From Bacteroidaceae bacterium (lineage in GTDB: Bacteria > Bacteroidota > Bacteroidia > Bacteroidales > Bacteroidaceae), in NCBI GenBank assembly GCA_017617805.1, contig JAFZVN010000035.1, positions 40,895 through 104,894 on the forward strand: a stretch of 64,000 bases of DNA. The letters are read 5' to 3'. Numbering within the stretch: position 1 is the first letter of the stretch; the number at the start of each line of letters is the position of its first letter. Positions 56,380 through 64,000 of the stretch are shown one piece after another. A program made the translations under genes and the position numbers. The notes beneath the pieces were generated by a model. The model saw only the letters and a program-made list of their open reading frames with translations. It was not told the origin of the DNA and searched no databases.

Positions 56380-58479
56380 ATGAGTCGATTTTTCTATACA
56401 TTATTTATATATATGTGTAGCATCACCTATGCTTTCTGCCAGACCGAGAAGGAGGCAAAGGTGATGGCATGGGAGGATTTTGTGGCTTTGATGACAGAGG
56501 AGTATGAGGACGAAGAGGGTGATGGAGGTATGGATAAGGAGCTGATGGAACAGTTATTTGAACTGTATGGGAATCCAATAGACATCAATACCGCCCCAAA
56601 AGAGGACTTGGAGATTCTGCCCTTTCTGAGCGAGGAGCAGGTGGAGGAAGTGCTGAGATATGTGGAGAAGAACGGACCCATGGTCAGTTTAGGAGAGCTG
56701 ATGATGGTGAAGAACTTAGGAAGGAAAGAGCGGGAGATGCTGCGACTGTTTGTGAAGGTGGGAGAGGTGTCGAAACTCCATCGCGACAATCAGAACAGCG
56801 CCACACTGAAGGAAATACTGAAATGGAGCAAGCATGAAGTGGTGTGGAGGACGGACATCCCTTTTTATGAGAAAGCAGGATATAAGGATGTATCGGCGGA
56901 GGTGCTGAAGCAATCTCCCAACAAAGTATATCGTGGCGATCGTTTCCATCATGCATTTCGATATGCTTTTTCAGGGATGAATCATCTGTTGGCAGGGATG
57001 CAGTTGGAGAAGGATGCAGGAGAAACTGGCGTAGATTATTTGTCAGGCTATGTGATGCTGAAGGAGGTGGGATGCGTGAAAAGTGCCATCATTGGGAATT
57101 ATCGAGTGAGCTTTGGCAAAGGCTTGGCCATCAACAGTTCGATGAAACTCAGCAAGATGATGATGCTCAGTTCGATGGACAGGATGGATATGGGTATCAG
57201 CAAACACTCATCGACGAGCGAGTCAGGTTACTTCACAGGAGGAGCAGCGACCATCCAACTGAAAGACTGGCAGGTCACGGCCTTCGGTTCGTACCGACGA
57301 GGGGATGGAACCTACAACAGCGATTCGACAGGTATGTCTTCGCAGAAAACGGATGGACTGCATCGCACACAACTGGAACATAGCAAAAAGGGGAATTTCG
57401 GCATCACGAACATGGGTGGAAACATCCATTGGGAACACAAAGAACTCAGACTCTCAGCCACAGCAATCGCCACCCATTTTGAGGTACCATTGATGCCCAA
57501 ATACAATACCCAAGCTAGCAAATATCGTTTTTACAACGCCAGAGGTCAGGATTTTTTCGTAGGGAGTCTTGCTTATGCTTATCGATACAAATCCCTCACA
57601 TTCAGCGGAGAAACTGCATTCAGCCATACGGAGAACCAGAACGGAATGGCGAGTCTCAATGCCTTGCGATGGCGCATGAACGGCAACAATGTGTTCACGC
57701 TGATTGGACGCTATTATGGTGCCAAGTTCGTCAGCATCAACGGAAAGTCTTTTGGTGAGAACTCAGCAGTACAGAACGAGGAGGGTATCTTCGTGGGATG
57801 GACATCGAAGTCGGTCAAGAACATGGAGATTCAGGCATACGTCGATGGGATGTATTTCCCATGGTTGAAACAATACGTATCGGCAAGTTCCTACGGCTAC
57901 GACGGAATGGTACAGACGCTTTATTCCGCCAGCAAGCGATGGAGCCTTTTGGCACGATACCGCATCAAGGCGAAACAAAAGGATTTCAAATATGAGACGA
58001 ACAGCAAAACCTTCACCATTCTCGAATATAATACGGTGCAGAGTCTGAAGCTGCAATTGAACTGCAACCTGTCTCCGCGTGTCACGCTACGCACTTCTGC
58101 TACAGGAACGAGCATCAGCTTTGGCAGTAATCCCAACGAACGAGGCTTTGCCATCGGTGAAAACATCCGTTGGCAAAACCCTAAGAACAAATGCCGCATC
58201 GACCTCGGCATCACTTATTTCAACACCGACAATTATGATGCTCGCGTCTATAATTACGAACCTTCTCTCCTCTATACCTTCGGTTCCACCTCCTATTACG
58301 ACCACGGCATCCGCACCACCCTTCTCGCCTCAGTTCCCATCGTCAAACAGTCGCTTTTCATCCATGCAAAATTCGGAATGACTCACTATTTCAATCGGGA
58401 TACTATTGGTAGTGGGTTGGAGATGATTGAAGCGAATCATCGGGAAGATTTGCAGGTACAATTCAGATGGAAATTCTAA
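56380..58479 (+). CDS. Helix-hairpin-helix protein with outer-membrane barrel
   Basis: A 699-residue protein. The signal peptide is MSRFFYTLFIYMCSITYAFC. Residues about 40-130 carry helix-hairpin-helix motifs (NPIDINTAPKEDLEILPFLS, MVSLGELMMVKNLG), a DNA-binding type fold in an exported protein. The rest (150-699) is a beta-rich chain of aromatic strands (YHF, FRWKF at the end) suggesting an outer-membrane barrel. The plan is known in Bacteroidetes as an uncharacterised HhH-barrel family and could be part of DNA uptake. It overlaps nadD tail to tail by 4 bases. Start chosen by the promoter at 56332-56362. Confidence 0.8.
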   Translation: MSRFFYTLFIYMCSITYAFCQTEKEAKVMAWEDFVALMTEEYEDEEGDGGMDKELMEQLFELYGNPIDINTAPKEDLEILPFLSEEQVEEVLRYVEKNGPMVSLGELMMVKNLGRKEREMLRLFVKVGEVSKLHRDNQNSATLKEILKWSKHEVVWRTDIPFYEKAGYKDVSAEVLKQSPNKVYRGDRFHHAFRYAFSGMNHLLAGMQLEKDAGETGVDYLSGYVMLKEVGCVKSAIIGNYRVSFGKGLAINSSMKLSKMMMLSSMDRMDMGISKHSSTSESGYFTGGAATIQLKDWQVTAFGSYRRGDGTYNSDSTGMSSQKTDGLHRTQLEHSKKGNFGITNMGGNIHWEHKELRLSATAIATHFEVPLMPKYNTQASKYRFYNARGQDFFVGSLAYAYRYKSLTFSGETAFSHTENQNGMASLNALRWRMNGNNVFTLIGRYYGAKFVSINGKSFGENSAVQNEEGIFVGWTSKSVKNMEIQAYVDGMYFPWLKQYVSASSYGYDGMVQTLYSASKRWSLLARYRIKAKQKDFKYETNSKTFTILEYNTVQSLKLQLNCNLSPRVTLRTSATGTSISFGSNPNERGFAIGENIRWQNPKNKCRIDLGITYFNTDNYDARVYNYEPSLLYTFGSTSYYDHGIRTTLLASVPIVKQSLFIHAKFGMTHYFNRDTIGSGLEMIEANHREDLQVQFRWKF

Positions 58480-59054
58480 AGATATAATTGATGACGTTTG
58501 ATGTATCGTGCCACTTTTTCATCTAACCATCGGCGCATCATTCGTCCATTCTTGACAGAATCCCTAATTTGTGTGGAACTGACATCATAGAGCGGTGTGT
58601 CCACCATCTTCACCGATGCTGGCAAAGACGATTCGTCAATTTCACATCCAGGCCGCCAATAAATAAGAATCTGATACCGCTCGATGATTTCATCCGCATG
58701 ATACCATCGTGGAAAACGCTCCCAATTGTCAGCACCAATCACCAAGACGAACTCATGTTCCGGATAAGCTTTTTGCAGTTCGCCCAAAGTTGTGATGGTG
58801 TATGAAGGAAGTGGCAGATGCCGCTCGAAGTCCGACACCTTCACGCCTTCGATGCCCTGCGTCGCCAGTTCAGCCATCTTCAACCGATGTTCGAACTCTG
58901 CAATATCGCTCGTTGAAGCCTGCTTCAACGGATTCAACGGCGACACCATCAACCACAACTCATCGACCAAACCCTGCTCGACAATGGATGCCGCCAACTG
59001 TGTGTGTCCTTTATGGATGGGGTTGAAACTACCCCCGTAAATGCCTATTCTCAT
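58476..59054 (-). CDS. nadD: Nicotinate-nucleotide adenylyltransferase
   Basis: A protein of about 192 residues starting MRIGIYGGSFNPIHKGH; the frame to 59171 runs through the repeat and promoter and is an artefact. GGSFNPIHKGH (nucleotidyl-transferase HxGH motif), VIGADNWERFPRW and SSTQIRD (ISSTxIR motif) identify NadD, which adenylates nicotinate mononucleotide for NAD synthesis. The promoter box TACTTTTG lies at about 59073-59080. Its stop overlaps the 56380 gene stop by 4 bases on the other strand. Confidence 0.93.
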   Translation of the reverse strand: MRIGIYGGSFNPIHKGHTQLAASIVEQGLVDELWLMVSPLNPLKQASTSDIAEFEHRLKMAELATQGIEGVKVSDFERHLPLPSYTITTLGELQKAYPEHEFVLVIGADNWERFPRWYHADEIIERYQILIYWRPGCEIDESSLPASVKMVDTPLYDVSSTQIRDSVKNGRMMRRWLDEKVARYIKRHQLYL

Positions 59055-59088
59055 AAATTCCATTCTTTTTGCAAAAGTACGGAATTTG

Positions 59089-59186
59089 AGTGAAAAGTGA
59101 AAAGTGAAAAGTGAAAAATCTACATTTCCGACCATTCGGACAGCGGGTAACTTAGATTTTTCACTTTTCACTTTTCACTTTTCACT
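59089..59186. repeat. Perfect 33-bp inverted repeat of GTGAAAA units
   Basis: The left arm 59089-59121 is AGTGAAA/A repeated four times plus ATCT; the right arm 59154-59186 is its exact reverse complement. The loop of 32 bases (59122-59153) is GC-richer. It fills the gap between the divergent nadD and trpS genes, and the right arm supplies the -33 region of the trpS promoter. Confidence 0.9.
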
Positions 59187-59194
59187 ATTATCAC

Positions 59195-59202
59195 TACCTT
59201 TG
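59195..59202 (+). promoter_or_regulatory. -7 box of trpS
   Basis: TACCTTTG on the plus strand, 23 bases before the trpS ATG. The -33 position (59172-59175, TTTT) lies in the repeat arm. Confidence 0.75.
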
Positions 59203-59225
59203 CACAAAATTTCAAACACATAGAC

Positions 59226-60218
59226 ATGAAAGAAATCGTACTTAGCGGCATTCGCCCCACGGGAAACCTCCATCTCGGCAACTACTACGGAGCTGTACAG
59301 AACTTCGTAAAAATGCAGGAAGACTATAACTGCTACTACTTCATCGCCGACTGGCATTCCCTCACCACTCACCCCAAGCCCGAAGACATCCAGCAGTCGG
59401 CTCGCACCATTTTGGCTGAATACCTGGCTTGCGGCATCGACCCAGAGAAATCGACCATCTACATACAGAGCGACGTGCCCGAGACCATCGAGCTCTACCT
59501 CTATTTCAACATGAATTGCTACCTTGGCGAGTTGGAGCGCGTGACGACCTTCAAGGAGAAGGCTCGCAAGCAGCCCGACAACGTCAACGCAGGTCTGCTC
59601 ACCTACCCCACGCTGATGGCTGCCGACATCCTTCAGCACCGTGCTGCCAAAGTGCCCGTTGGTAAGGATCAGGAACAGAACATGGAGATGGCTCGTAAGT
59701 GTGCCCGCCGTTTCAACAACATCTACGGCGTGGAGTTCTTCCCAGAACCTCAGAACTTCTACTTCGGCGACCACGCCATCAAGATTCCCGGACTCGATGG
59801 TTCTGGCAAGATGGGCAAGTCGGAAGGCAACTGCATCTATCTCTATGAGGATGCCAAATCCATCGAGAAGAAAGTGAAGAAGGCTGTGACTGATTCAGGT
59901 CCTACGGAACCCAATCAGGAGAAGCCCGAAGTGATCCAGAACCTCTTCACGCTGATGGAGATCGCCTCTTCGAAGGAGACTTACGACTACTTCAACGAAA
60001 AATGGAACGATATGTCCATCCGTTATGGCGACATGAAGAAGCAACTGGCTCAGGACATCGTTGCCACTATCGCTCCTATCCGCGAACGCATCCTCGAGTA
60101 TCAGAACAATCAAGAGCTCCTCGACAAAGTGGCCAAGATGGGTGCTGAGAAAGCGCGTGAGAGTGCAGCAGCAACGCTGAAAGAGGTTCGTAAGATTATC
60201 GGTTTCAAGGTGTACTAA
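59226..60218 (+). CDS. trpS: Tryptophanyl-tRNA synthetase
   Basis: A 330-residue class I synthetase. SGIRPTGNLHLGNYYGA holds the HIGH-equivalent HLGN, GSGKMGKSEGN the KMSKS-equivalent. Other matches are YLGELERVTTFKEKA and LTYPTLMAADIL. Length and order are typical of bacterial TrpS. It charges tRNA-Trp. Codon use is markedly biased to C-ending codons, as in highly expressed genes of this genome. Terminator at 60239-60274. Confidence 0.96.
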   Translation: MKEIVLSGIRPTGNLHLGNYYGAVQNFVKMQEDYNCYYFIADWHSLTTHPKPEDIQQSARTILAEYLACGIDPEKSTIYIQSDVPETIELYLYFNMNCYLGELERVTTFKEKARKQPDNVNAGLLTYPTLMAADILQHRAAKVPVGKDQEQNMEMARKCARRFNNIYGVEFFPEPQNFYFGDHAIKIPGLDGSGKMGKSEGNCIYLYEDAKSIEKKVKKAVTDSGPTEPNQEKPEVIQNLFTLMEIASSKETYDYFNEKWNDMSIRYGDMKKQLAQDIVATIAPIRERILEYQNNQELLDKVAKMGAEKARESAAATLKEVRKIIGFKVY

Positions 60219-60238
60219 TCAAACCGCATACATATAAA

Positions 60239-60274
60239 GAGCGGACATTCCCCAATCGGTTTGTCCGCCCTCTA
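60239..60274 (+). terminator. Terminator of trpS
   Basis: AGAG-CGGACA and TGTCCG-cc-CTCT form a stem with a two-base bulge, followed by ATTTATT. It lies between convergent trpS and the ComEA-like gene. Confidence 0.7.
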
Positions 60275-60275
60275 T

Positions 60276-61202
60276 TTATTCATAAGAAAGGTAAGGCCTC
60301 AGCTTCTCCACTTCCTCTTCTGTGAAGATTCCCGTTTCGAGCAATGCTTTCTCATCCTTCACTTCACCATACAGCCGGATATATTGCAACAAAGCCTTCG
60401 TTTGTTCATAGGAAATATAAGGATGACTATTGAGCGCTTGAAACGACGTCTTATTGATATGGATTATCTGGATGTCGGGAGAAGAAGAAGAAATTGTGAA
60501 CCATTCCAACAATTCGGGCGACACCATCTTTATCTCTTTCAACTGCTCCACCGAATAAAAGCCTCCCAACCGCTTCCGATACTGCACAATCGCCTCACTA
60601 ATCTTCTCGCCCACACCTGGAATGCGTCGCAACAAAGCCGTATCCGCTGTGTTCACATCCACCTTCGTCAGCGTTTGGAACTTATTGGATGCATAAGCAG
60701 ACATATCCTCCCTCCTTTCCATTTGTTCCCTTTTCTCCCATCTATTCTCATTCTTCCCATCATTCCTATATTTCTCACCTACAACCACATACCCCTTCAC
60801 CTTCTCCACATCTTCCTCTGTCCATCCATACGTCTTCCCCATCTCCTCAGCCGACCGAAACACCTTCCCTGCCGCCCGATAATGCAAGAAGTTCCTCACT
60901 TTCCAATCCTTCAATCCAAAGCCAATCAACGTAATAGAATCCACCGTATTAGGATCAAAAGACCTCAAAGCCCCTCTCTGTCCTGCGGACATCTCCCCCA
61001 TAATGGGGAGACCATCCGGCTCGTCTCCCACACCCCGCATGGTCATTCCCGAACTCTGTTCGGGAATGGGCTGGGGAGAGGGTCTTCTATCTTCCACCAT
61101 CAGCACACCTATAGCGAATACAGCAACACACCCCAGCGCCACAATAGCCCTACGGTCACTCTTGATGAAATAGAAATACTCTTTGAACGGATTGGTTTTC
61201 AT
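60276..61202 (-). CDS. ComEA-like helix-hairpin-helix membrane protein
   Basis: A 308-residue protein: one membrane segment near 20-35 (AIVALGCVAVFAIGVLMV), a linker and several HhH motifs (FDPNTVDSITLIGFGLKDWK; VDVNTADTALLRRIPGVGEK; INKTSFQALNSHPYISYEQT). ComEA-type proteins bind incoming DNA in the periplasm. The linker holds a block (PSPQPIPEQSSGMTMRGVGD, then MGEMSAGQRG) that is encoded by a GC-rich palindromic repeat (60970-61083), in frame. The stop lies next to the trpS terminator. Confidence 0.85.
   Translation of the reverse strand: MKTNPFKEYFYFIKSDRRAIVALGCVAVFAIGVLMVEDRRPSPQPIPEQSSGMTMRGVGDEPDGLPIMGEMSAGQRGALRSFDPNTVDSITLIGFGLKDWKVRNFLHYRAAGKVFRSAEEMGKTYGWTEEDVEKVKGYVVVGEKYRNDGKNENRWEKREQMERREDMSAYASNKFQTLTKVDVNTADTALLRRIPGVGEKISEAIVQYRKRLGGFYSVEQLKEIKMVSPELLEWFTISSSSPDIQIIHINKTSFQALNSHPYISYEQTKALLQYIRLYGEVKDEKALLETGIFTEEEVEKLRPYLSYE
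60970..61083. repeat. GC-rich palindromic repeat inserted in the ComEA-like gene
   Basis: The ends are CCCCTCTC and GAGAGGG (inverted). Inside are CTCCCCCATAATGGGGAG and ATTCCCGAACTCTGTTCGGGAAT, both hairpin-forming. Base composition and the style (CTCTCTGTCCTGCGGACATC) are unlike the gene around it and like repeats usually found between genes. The reading frame stays open across it. Confidence 0.75.
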
Positions 61203-61222
61203 ACTACATCATCACGCCGATA

Positions 61223-62215
61223 TTATTTCTCATTCACCATCTTCTCCCCACTCTGCAACCGCAAGGTGTCGTTGATGACACAAATATATGGCTCGCCGAG
61301 GTCTTTGATGCGCTCAATACGAATGCTTTTCACATCCACCTCACACGACATCTTGCAGACATAGCCATTGCTGTAGAGAATGTGATTACCATTACGCAAA
61401 TAGACACTCGCATGATAGGTGGTGTCGGGCTTATCTTTCTCATATATAAAGACAGGAATCACCTCCAATGGCTCACGCAGAGAATCCAAACGCACCAATT
61501 CAAAGGGCAGCCTGCTATCATGCCGACCATGATAATTTTCGGTGTGGCGAGGAGTATAAACATAATTCTTGTCCACATACCATTCGCCCTGCTCACTAAA
61601 CCACGTATTTCCCGCCAACCAGCGGAAAGTCGCCCTATCCACATCCACACGTTGCTCATAAAAATAGACGTGCTTGCTGTCACGCATCCATGCCTTGACC
61701 CAATTGAGTTTCGGCTTTCTTGTAAAATAATCAAACGTGATGGGCTGTTGCACAAAATACTCCGCTGTTGCAGGGTCGATGTCACACAAAGATGGGCTAT
61801 AATACCACAAGTCATTCACACAGACATGATACTTGTCTTTCGGAATGCCGTTCTTACCCAATTGAAATGTCGCAGCATCCACCCCCTCCACAGGATAATG
61901 CTGAAACCATACATGACTCTTGTCTTTCGCCCAGTCATCATCCAACACATGGAAGCTCCAGAAGTCTGCCCCTTTCAGATATCCCGCATCCGCATTGCCC
62001 GTAAAGGGGAATGCGAACATGGCAAAAGGATTGTTCGTGTAGAAAACACCCCTATGATTGACCCTATAAGTACTGTGAAGCCAATTGACACGTACTCCAA
62101 ACGGGAGAGGGAACCAAGCGGAAACCAACAACAGAAAAACCGCCACACAGACCCATATTATGTGCTTAGGCTTGATACCCATCACCCAATTCCAGAACTT
62201 TTCTTTTGATTTCAT
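61223..62215 (-). CDS. DKNYY-repeat membrane-anchored protein
   Basis: A protein of about 330 residues starting MKSKEKFWNWVMGIKPKHII; the frame to 62677 lies antisense to the next gene and is ignored. One membrane helix (IIWVCVAVFLLLVSAWFPLP), then a periplasmic region of repeats with the DKNYY-type motif (AKDKSHVWF, PKDKYHVCV, RDSKHVYFY, VDKNYVYTP). Role unknown. The -7 box TACCTTTG at 62220-62227 is only 5 bases before the ATG, so the mRNA would be nearly leaderless unless Met-12 is used. Confidence 0.8.
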   Translation of the reverse strand: MKSKEKFWNWVMGIKPKHIIWVCVAVFLLLVSAWFPLPFGVRVNWLHSTYRVNHRGVFYTNNPFAMFAFPFTGNADAGYLKGADFWSFHVLDDDWAKDKSHVWFQHYPVEGVDAATFQLGKNGIPKDKYHVCVNDLWYYSPSLCDIDPATAEYFVQQPITFDYFTRKPKLNWVKAWMRDSKHVYFYEQRVDVDRATFRWLAGNTWFSEQGEWYVDKNYVYTPRHTENYHGRHDSRLPFELVRLDSLREPLEVIPVFIYEKDKPDTTYHASVYLRNGNHILYSNGYVCKMSCEVDVKSIRIERIKDLGEPYICVINDTLRLQSGEKMVNEK

Positions 62216-62219
62216 GCTA

Positions 62220-62227
62220 CAAAGGTA
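62220..62227 (-). promoter_or_regulatory. -7 box of the DKNYY gene
   Basis: TACCTTTG on the minus strand, one half of a divergent promoter pair with 62249-62256. Confidence 0.7.
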
Positions 62228-62248
62228 CAACTTTTCATTGAAAATACT

Positions 62249-62256
62249 TACCTTTG
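62249..62256 (+). promoter_or_regulatory. -7 box of the 62276 gene
   Basis: TACCTTTG on the plus strand, 19 bases before the ATG. Confidence 0.75.
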
Positions 62257-62275
62257 TGGCAAAAACATAACGAAG

Positions 62276-62899
62276 ATGCCTTACTTGAACGAAGAAAATA
62301 TCGCTCGCAGCACAAATGAGGTGGAATACCATCCCCTCATTCCGTTCTTGCCCGGGAATGCAAAAGTGCTTTTCCTCGGCAGTTTTCCGCCACAGCGTAA
62401 ACGGTGGTGCATCGACTTTTTCTATCCCAATTTCATCAATGACCACTGGCGTATCGAGGGACAAATCTTCTTTGGCGACAAGAATCATTTCGTGGATATC
62501 GAAAACAAACGCTTCAAGATTGAGGGAATCATTGCCCACTGCCAAGAAAAAGGCATCGCCTTCTTCGACACTTCCTCCGCCATCCGAAGACAGAAAGACA
62601 ACGCTTCGGACAAGTTCCTCGAAGTCATTGAACAGACCGACATCCATGCTCTTCTCGCACAACTGCCCCATTGTCAAGCCATTGTCACCACAGGCGAGAA
62701 AGCCACCGACACCATTTGTGCATTCTTACACATTCCTGAAATTCCTAAAGTCAACACCTTCGTCCCCATCCCCAACACTTACAACAAAGACGGAAAGCAA
62801 CTCGTTCTCTACCGCCTTCCGTCTTCCTCACGCGCCTACCCACTCGCCTTCGACAAGAAGGTGGAAGCATATCGCCGTATGTTTGAACGGATGCTATAA
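62276..62899 (+). CDS. Uracil-DNA glycosylase-family protein
   Basis: A 207-residue protein. The core VLFLGSFPPQRKRWCIDFFY carries the glycosylase-like motif GSFPP...FFYPN, as in MUG/TDG-related families. VTTGEKATDTICAF and a C-terminal Pro/Ser-rich loop (YRLPSSSRAYPL), the usual DNA-contact loop, follow. It lies 19 bases before the DUF488-UPF0102 fusion. A base-excision function is likely; the base removed is unknown. Confidence 0.8.
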   Translation: MPYLNEENIARSTNEVEYHPLIPFLPGNAKVLFLGSFPPQRKRWCIDFFYPNFINDHWRIEGQIFFGDKNHFVDIENKRFKIEGIIAHCQEKGIAFFDTSSAIRRQKDNASDKFLEVIEQTDIHALLAQLPHCQAIVTTGEKATDTICAFLHIPEIPKVNTFVPIPNTYNKDGKQLVLYRLPSSSRAYPLAFDKKVEAYRRMFERML

Positions 62900-62918
62900 C
62901 ATTCAATAGACAATCATC

Positions 62919-63842
62919 ATGGAACAGAAACCCACCCTCTATACATACGGAAACATTGGTATTAATGTCAACGAACTCATTCAACTGCTACAACCACATG
63001 ACATCAATTGTGTGGTGGATTGCCGTCCGCTGTCTAATTCTCGTATCGCTCGAAACACACCTGAAGAAGAACTCAAGACAACCCTCGCCCAACACAACAT
63101 CATCTATATTCCATTCTTTCATCATTTCGGTCATTATCCCCCAGACACACGAAGTAAAAAGGGAACCATCCTATACAAGAGAGCCATCAATACACTCCAA
63201 TTTCTTGAAGGTATAGAACGCATCAAGAATGGCATTCAGAAAGGATTCTCCATCTGCATCATCGATGGAGAAACAGACATCTACCAAAGCAAACGATACA
63301 ACATCATTGCCAAACGGCTGAAAGAAGAATACCATATCGTTCACTTGTTCGCTAACGGTCACTATTATTCGCAAGAACAGGTGGAACAACTCAAAGAAGA
63401 TGAAAAACGGCGTCGGCAACGTAAGAATGAAACCAAACAAGCGGTCGGTAAAAACGGGGAAGAACTTGCGGCACTCTACCTTACCAGAAATGGTTATCAA
63501 ATTCTCGACCGCAACTGGAATCTCCACTATGGTTGCGAACTCGACATCGTTGCAAGAAAAGACAACATCCTCCATTTCATCGAAGTCAAAACACGTACGT
63601 CCGACCGATACGGAGAACCACAAACAGCCATCAACTACAAAAAGATGAAGCACCTTCGAAGTGCTATCAGAGAATACCGCTACAAACACTACCTTCATCA
63701 AATCGAATCCCTGTTAGATAGCATCGCCATCATCTACCGAGCTGATAATGATTATGATCTCATGCACTATATAGGCATCCGAACCGATGGCAATGCCTGC
63801 GCTAATGTCATCACCTACAATCAAAGACCCAATTCTGACTAA
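62919..63842 (+). CDS. DUF488 - UPF0102 (YraN-like nuclease) fusion
   Basis: A 307-residue fusion. Residues 1-150 match DUF488 (TYGNIGINVNELIQLLQPHD, VVDCRPLSNSR, FFHHFGHYPPD, ICIIDGETDIYQSKRYN). Residues about 165-285 match the YraN/UPF0102 nuclease-like domain (GKNGEELAALYLTRNGYQIL, RNWNLHYGCELDIVARKDN, HFIEVKTRT: the E..D..ExK set of PD-(D/E)XK enzymes). The two are usually separate genes. It is co-transcribed with the glycosylase-like gene, so a DNA-processing pair is plausible. Ends before the rrn terminator. Confidence 0.85.
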   Translation: MEQKPTLYTYGNIGINVNELIQLLQPHDINCVVDCRPLSNSRIARNTPEEELKTTLAQHNIIYIPFFHHFGHYPPDTRSKKGTILYKRAINTLQFLEGIERIKNGIQKGFSICIIDGETDIYQSKRYNIIAKRLKEEYHIVHLFANGHYYSQEQVEQLKEDEKRRRQRKNETKQAVGKNGEELAALYLTRNGYQILDRNWNLHYGCELDIVARKDNILHFIEVKTRTSDRYGEPQTAINYKKMKHLRSAIREYRYKHYLHQIESLLDSIAIIYRADNDYDLMHYIGIRTDGNACANVITYNQRPNSD

Positions 63843-63852
63843 TAACAAAAAT

Positions 63853-63891
63853 AGAGAGGCGCTCTCAGGATTTCTCCTGAAAGCGTCTCTC
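63853..63891. terminator. Bidirectional terminator between the fusion gene and rrn
   Basis: GAGAGGCGCTCTCAGG and CCTGAAAGCGTCTCTC pair over about 14 of 16 positions around a 5-6-base loop. It serves the plus-strand gene and the minus-strand rRNA operon. Confidence 0.8.
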
Positions 63892-63898
63892 CTCAAGA

Positions 63899-64000
63899 AG
63901 GCGGCGACCTACTCTCCCGCATTGCGGTGCAGTACCATCGGCGCGCCCGGGCTTAACTTCTCTGTTCGGGATGGGAAGAGGTGGAACACCGGGGCCAAAG
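63899..64000 (-). rRNA. rrf: 5S rRNA (5' end outside the window)
   Basis: On the minus strand the sequence has the 5S core CCTCTTCCCATCCCGAACAG, AGTTAAGCCCGGGC and ATGCGGGAGAGTAGGTCGCC. The molecule runs off the right edge, so an rRNA operon lies beyond it. Confidence 0.93.

Noticed and set aside
59055-59171. N-terminal extension of NadD
   Set aside because: The extension is the translation of the repeat and promoter; the family starts at MRIGIYGGSFNP.

Overview
The window comes from a member of the Bacteroidota, most likely Prevotellaceae or a close Bacteroidales relative. The evidence is the repeated promoter signature TTGG/TTTG, about 19 bases, then TAnnTTTG (seen mostly as TACCTTTG) in front of many genes; proteins ending in type IX-secretion-like tails; an ExbB-ExbD-ExbD/TonB set of Bacteroidetes type; a bifunctional DAHP synthase-chorismate mutase; and GH10/GH28 polysaccharide hydrolases. 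The window is chromosomal. It ends inside a 5S rRNA and carries one tRNA-Ser.

Layout. 1-3.55 kb (minus): an aromatic amino acid operon pheA - aminotransferase - DAHP synthase/chorismate mutase - tyrA (only its start is present). It is preceded by a short Tyr/Phe-rich leader peptide and a terminator/antiterminator pair, the full architecture of a ribosome-mediated attenuator. 3.6-5.6 kb: a small unknown gene, a HicA/HicB toxin-antitoxin pair and decayed RhuM-type DNA. 5.7-26.3 kb (minus): one very long, AT-richer operon of 17 open reading frames (15 intact genes plus a broken paralogue read as two fragments) behind a single canonical promoter and a ~355-nt structured leader. It encodes three FHA-domain proteins (one fused to a trypsin-like protease), two tail-anchored Ser/Thr kinases, a PP2C phosphatase, a secreted multi-Ig protein with a sorting-type tail, an outer-membrane barrel, membrane-anchored periplasmic proteins, a secreted von Willebrand A protein and a MacB/FtsX-type ABC transporter. 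This is the best candidate for an undescribed system: a phosphorylation circuit apparently wired through the inner membrane to periplasmic and surface components.

26.3-28.5 kb is a junkyard of toxin-antitoxin remnants (PIN, AbiEii-like) and several families of short repeats. 28.5-33.5 kb: GH10 xylanase, HD hydrolase, ABC exporter. 33.6-38.9 kb: ExbD, ExbD, membrane protein, ExbB, tRNA-Ser, TatD, polyprenyl synthase, TonB. 39.1-45 kb: MscS-type channel, a repeat protein, an ArsG/TauE-like permease and an AspT/YidE-type transporter. 45-49 kb: GH28 pectinase and a large secreted metallopeptidase-like protein. 49.1-54.5 kb: deoD with a triplicated promoter-like repeat, a repeat-rich intergenic region, a TPR protein, recQ and recJ. 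54.8-64 kb: a small RNA-like transcript, a heavy-metal permease with HMA domain, an HhH/barrel protein, nadD, trpS, a ComEA-like protein, a DKNYY protein, a uracil-DNA glycosylase-like protein, a DUF488-UPF0102 fusion and the 5S rRNA.

A second theme runs through the window. Intergenic elements built of 7-8-bp tandem units, often arranged as long inverted repeats, occur at many places, and in at least two cases repeat DNA sits in frame inside a conserved gene. Promoter, terminator and start calls are by eye; no searches were run.
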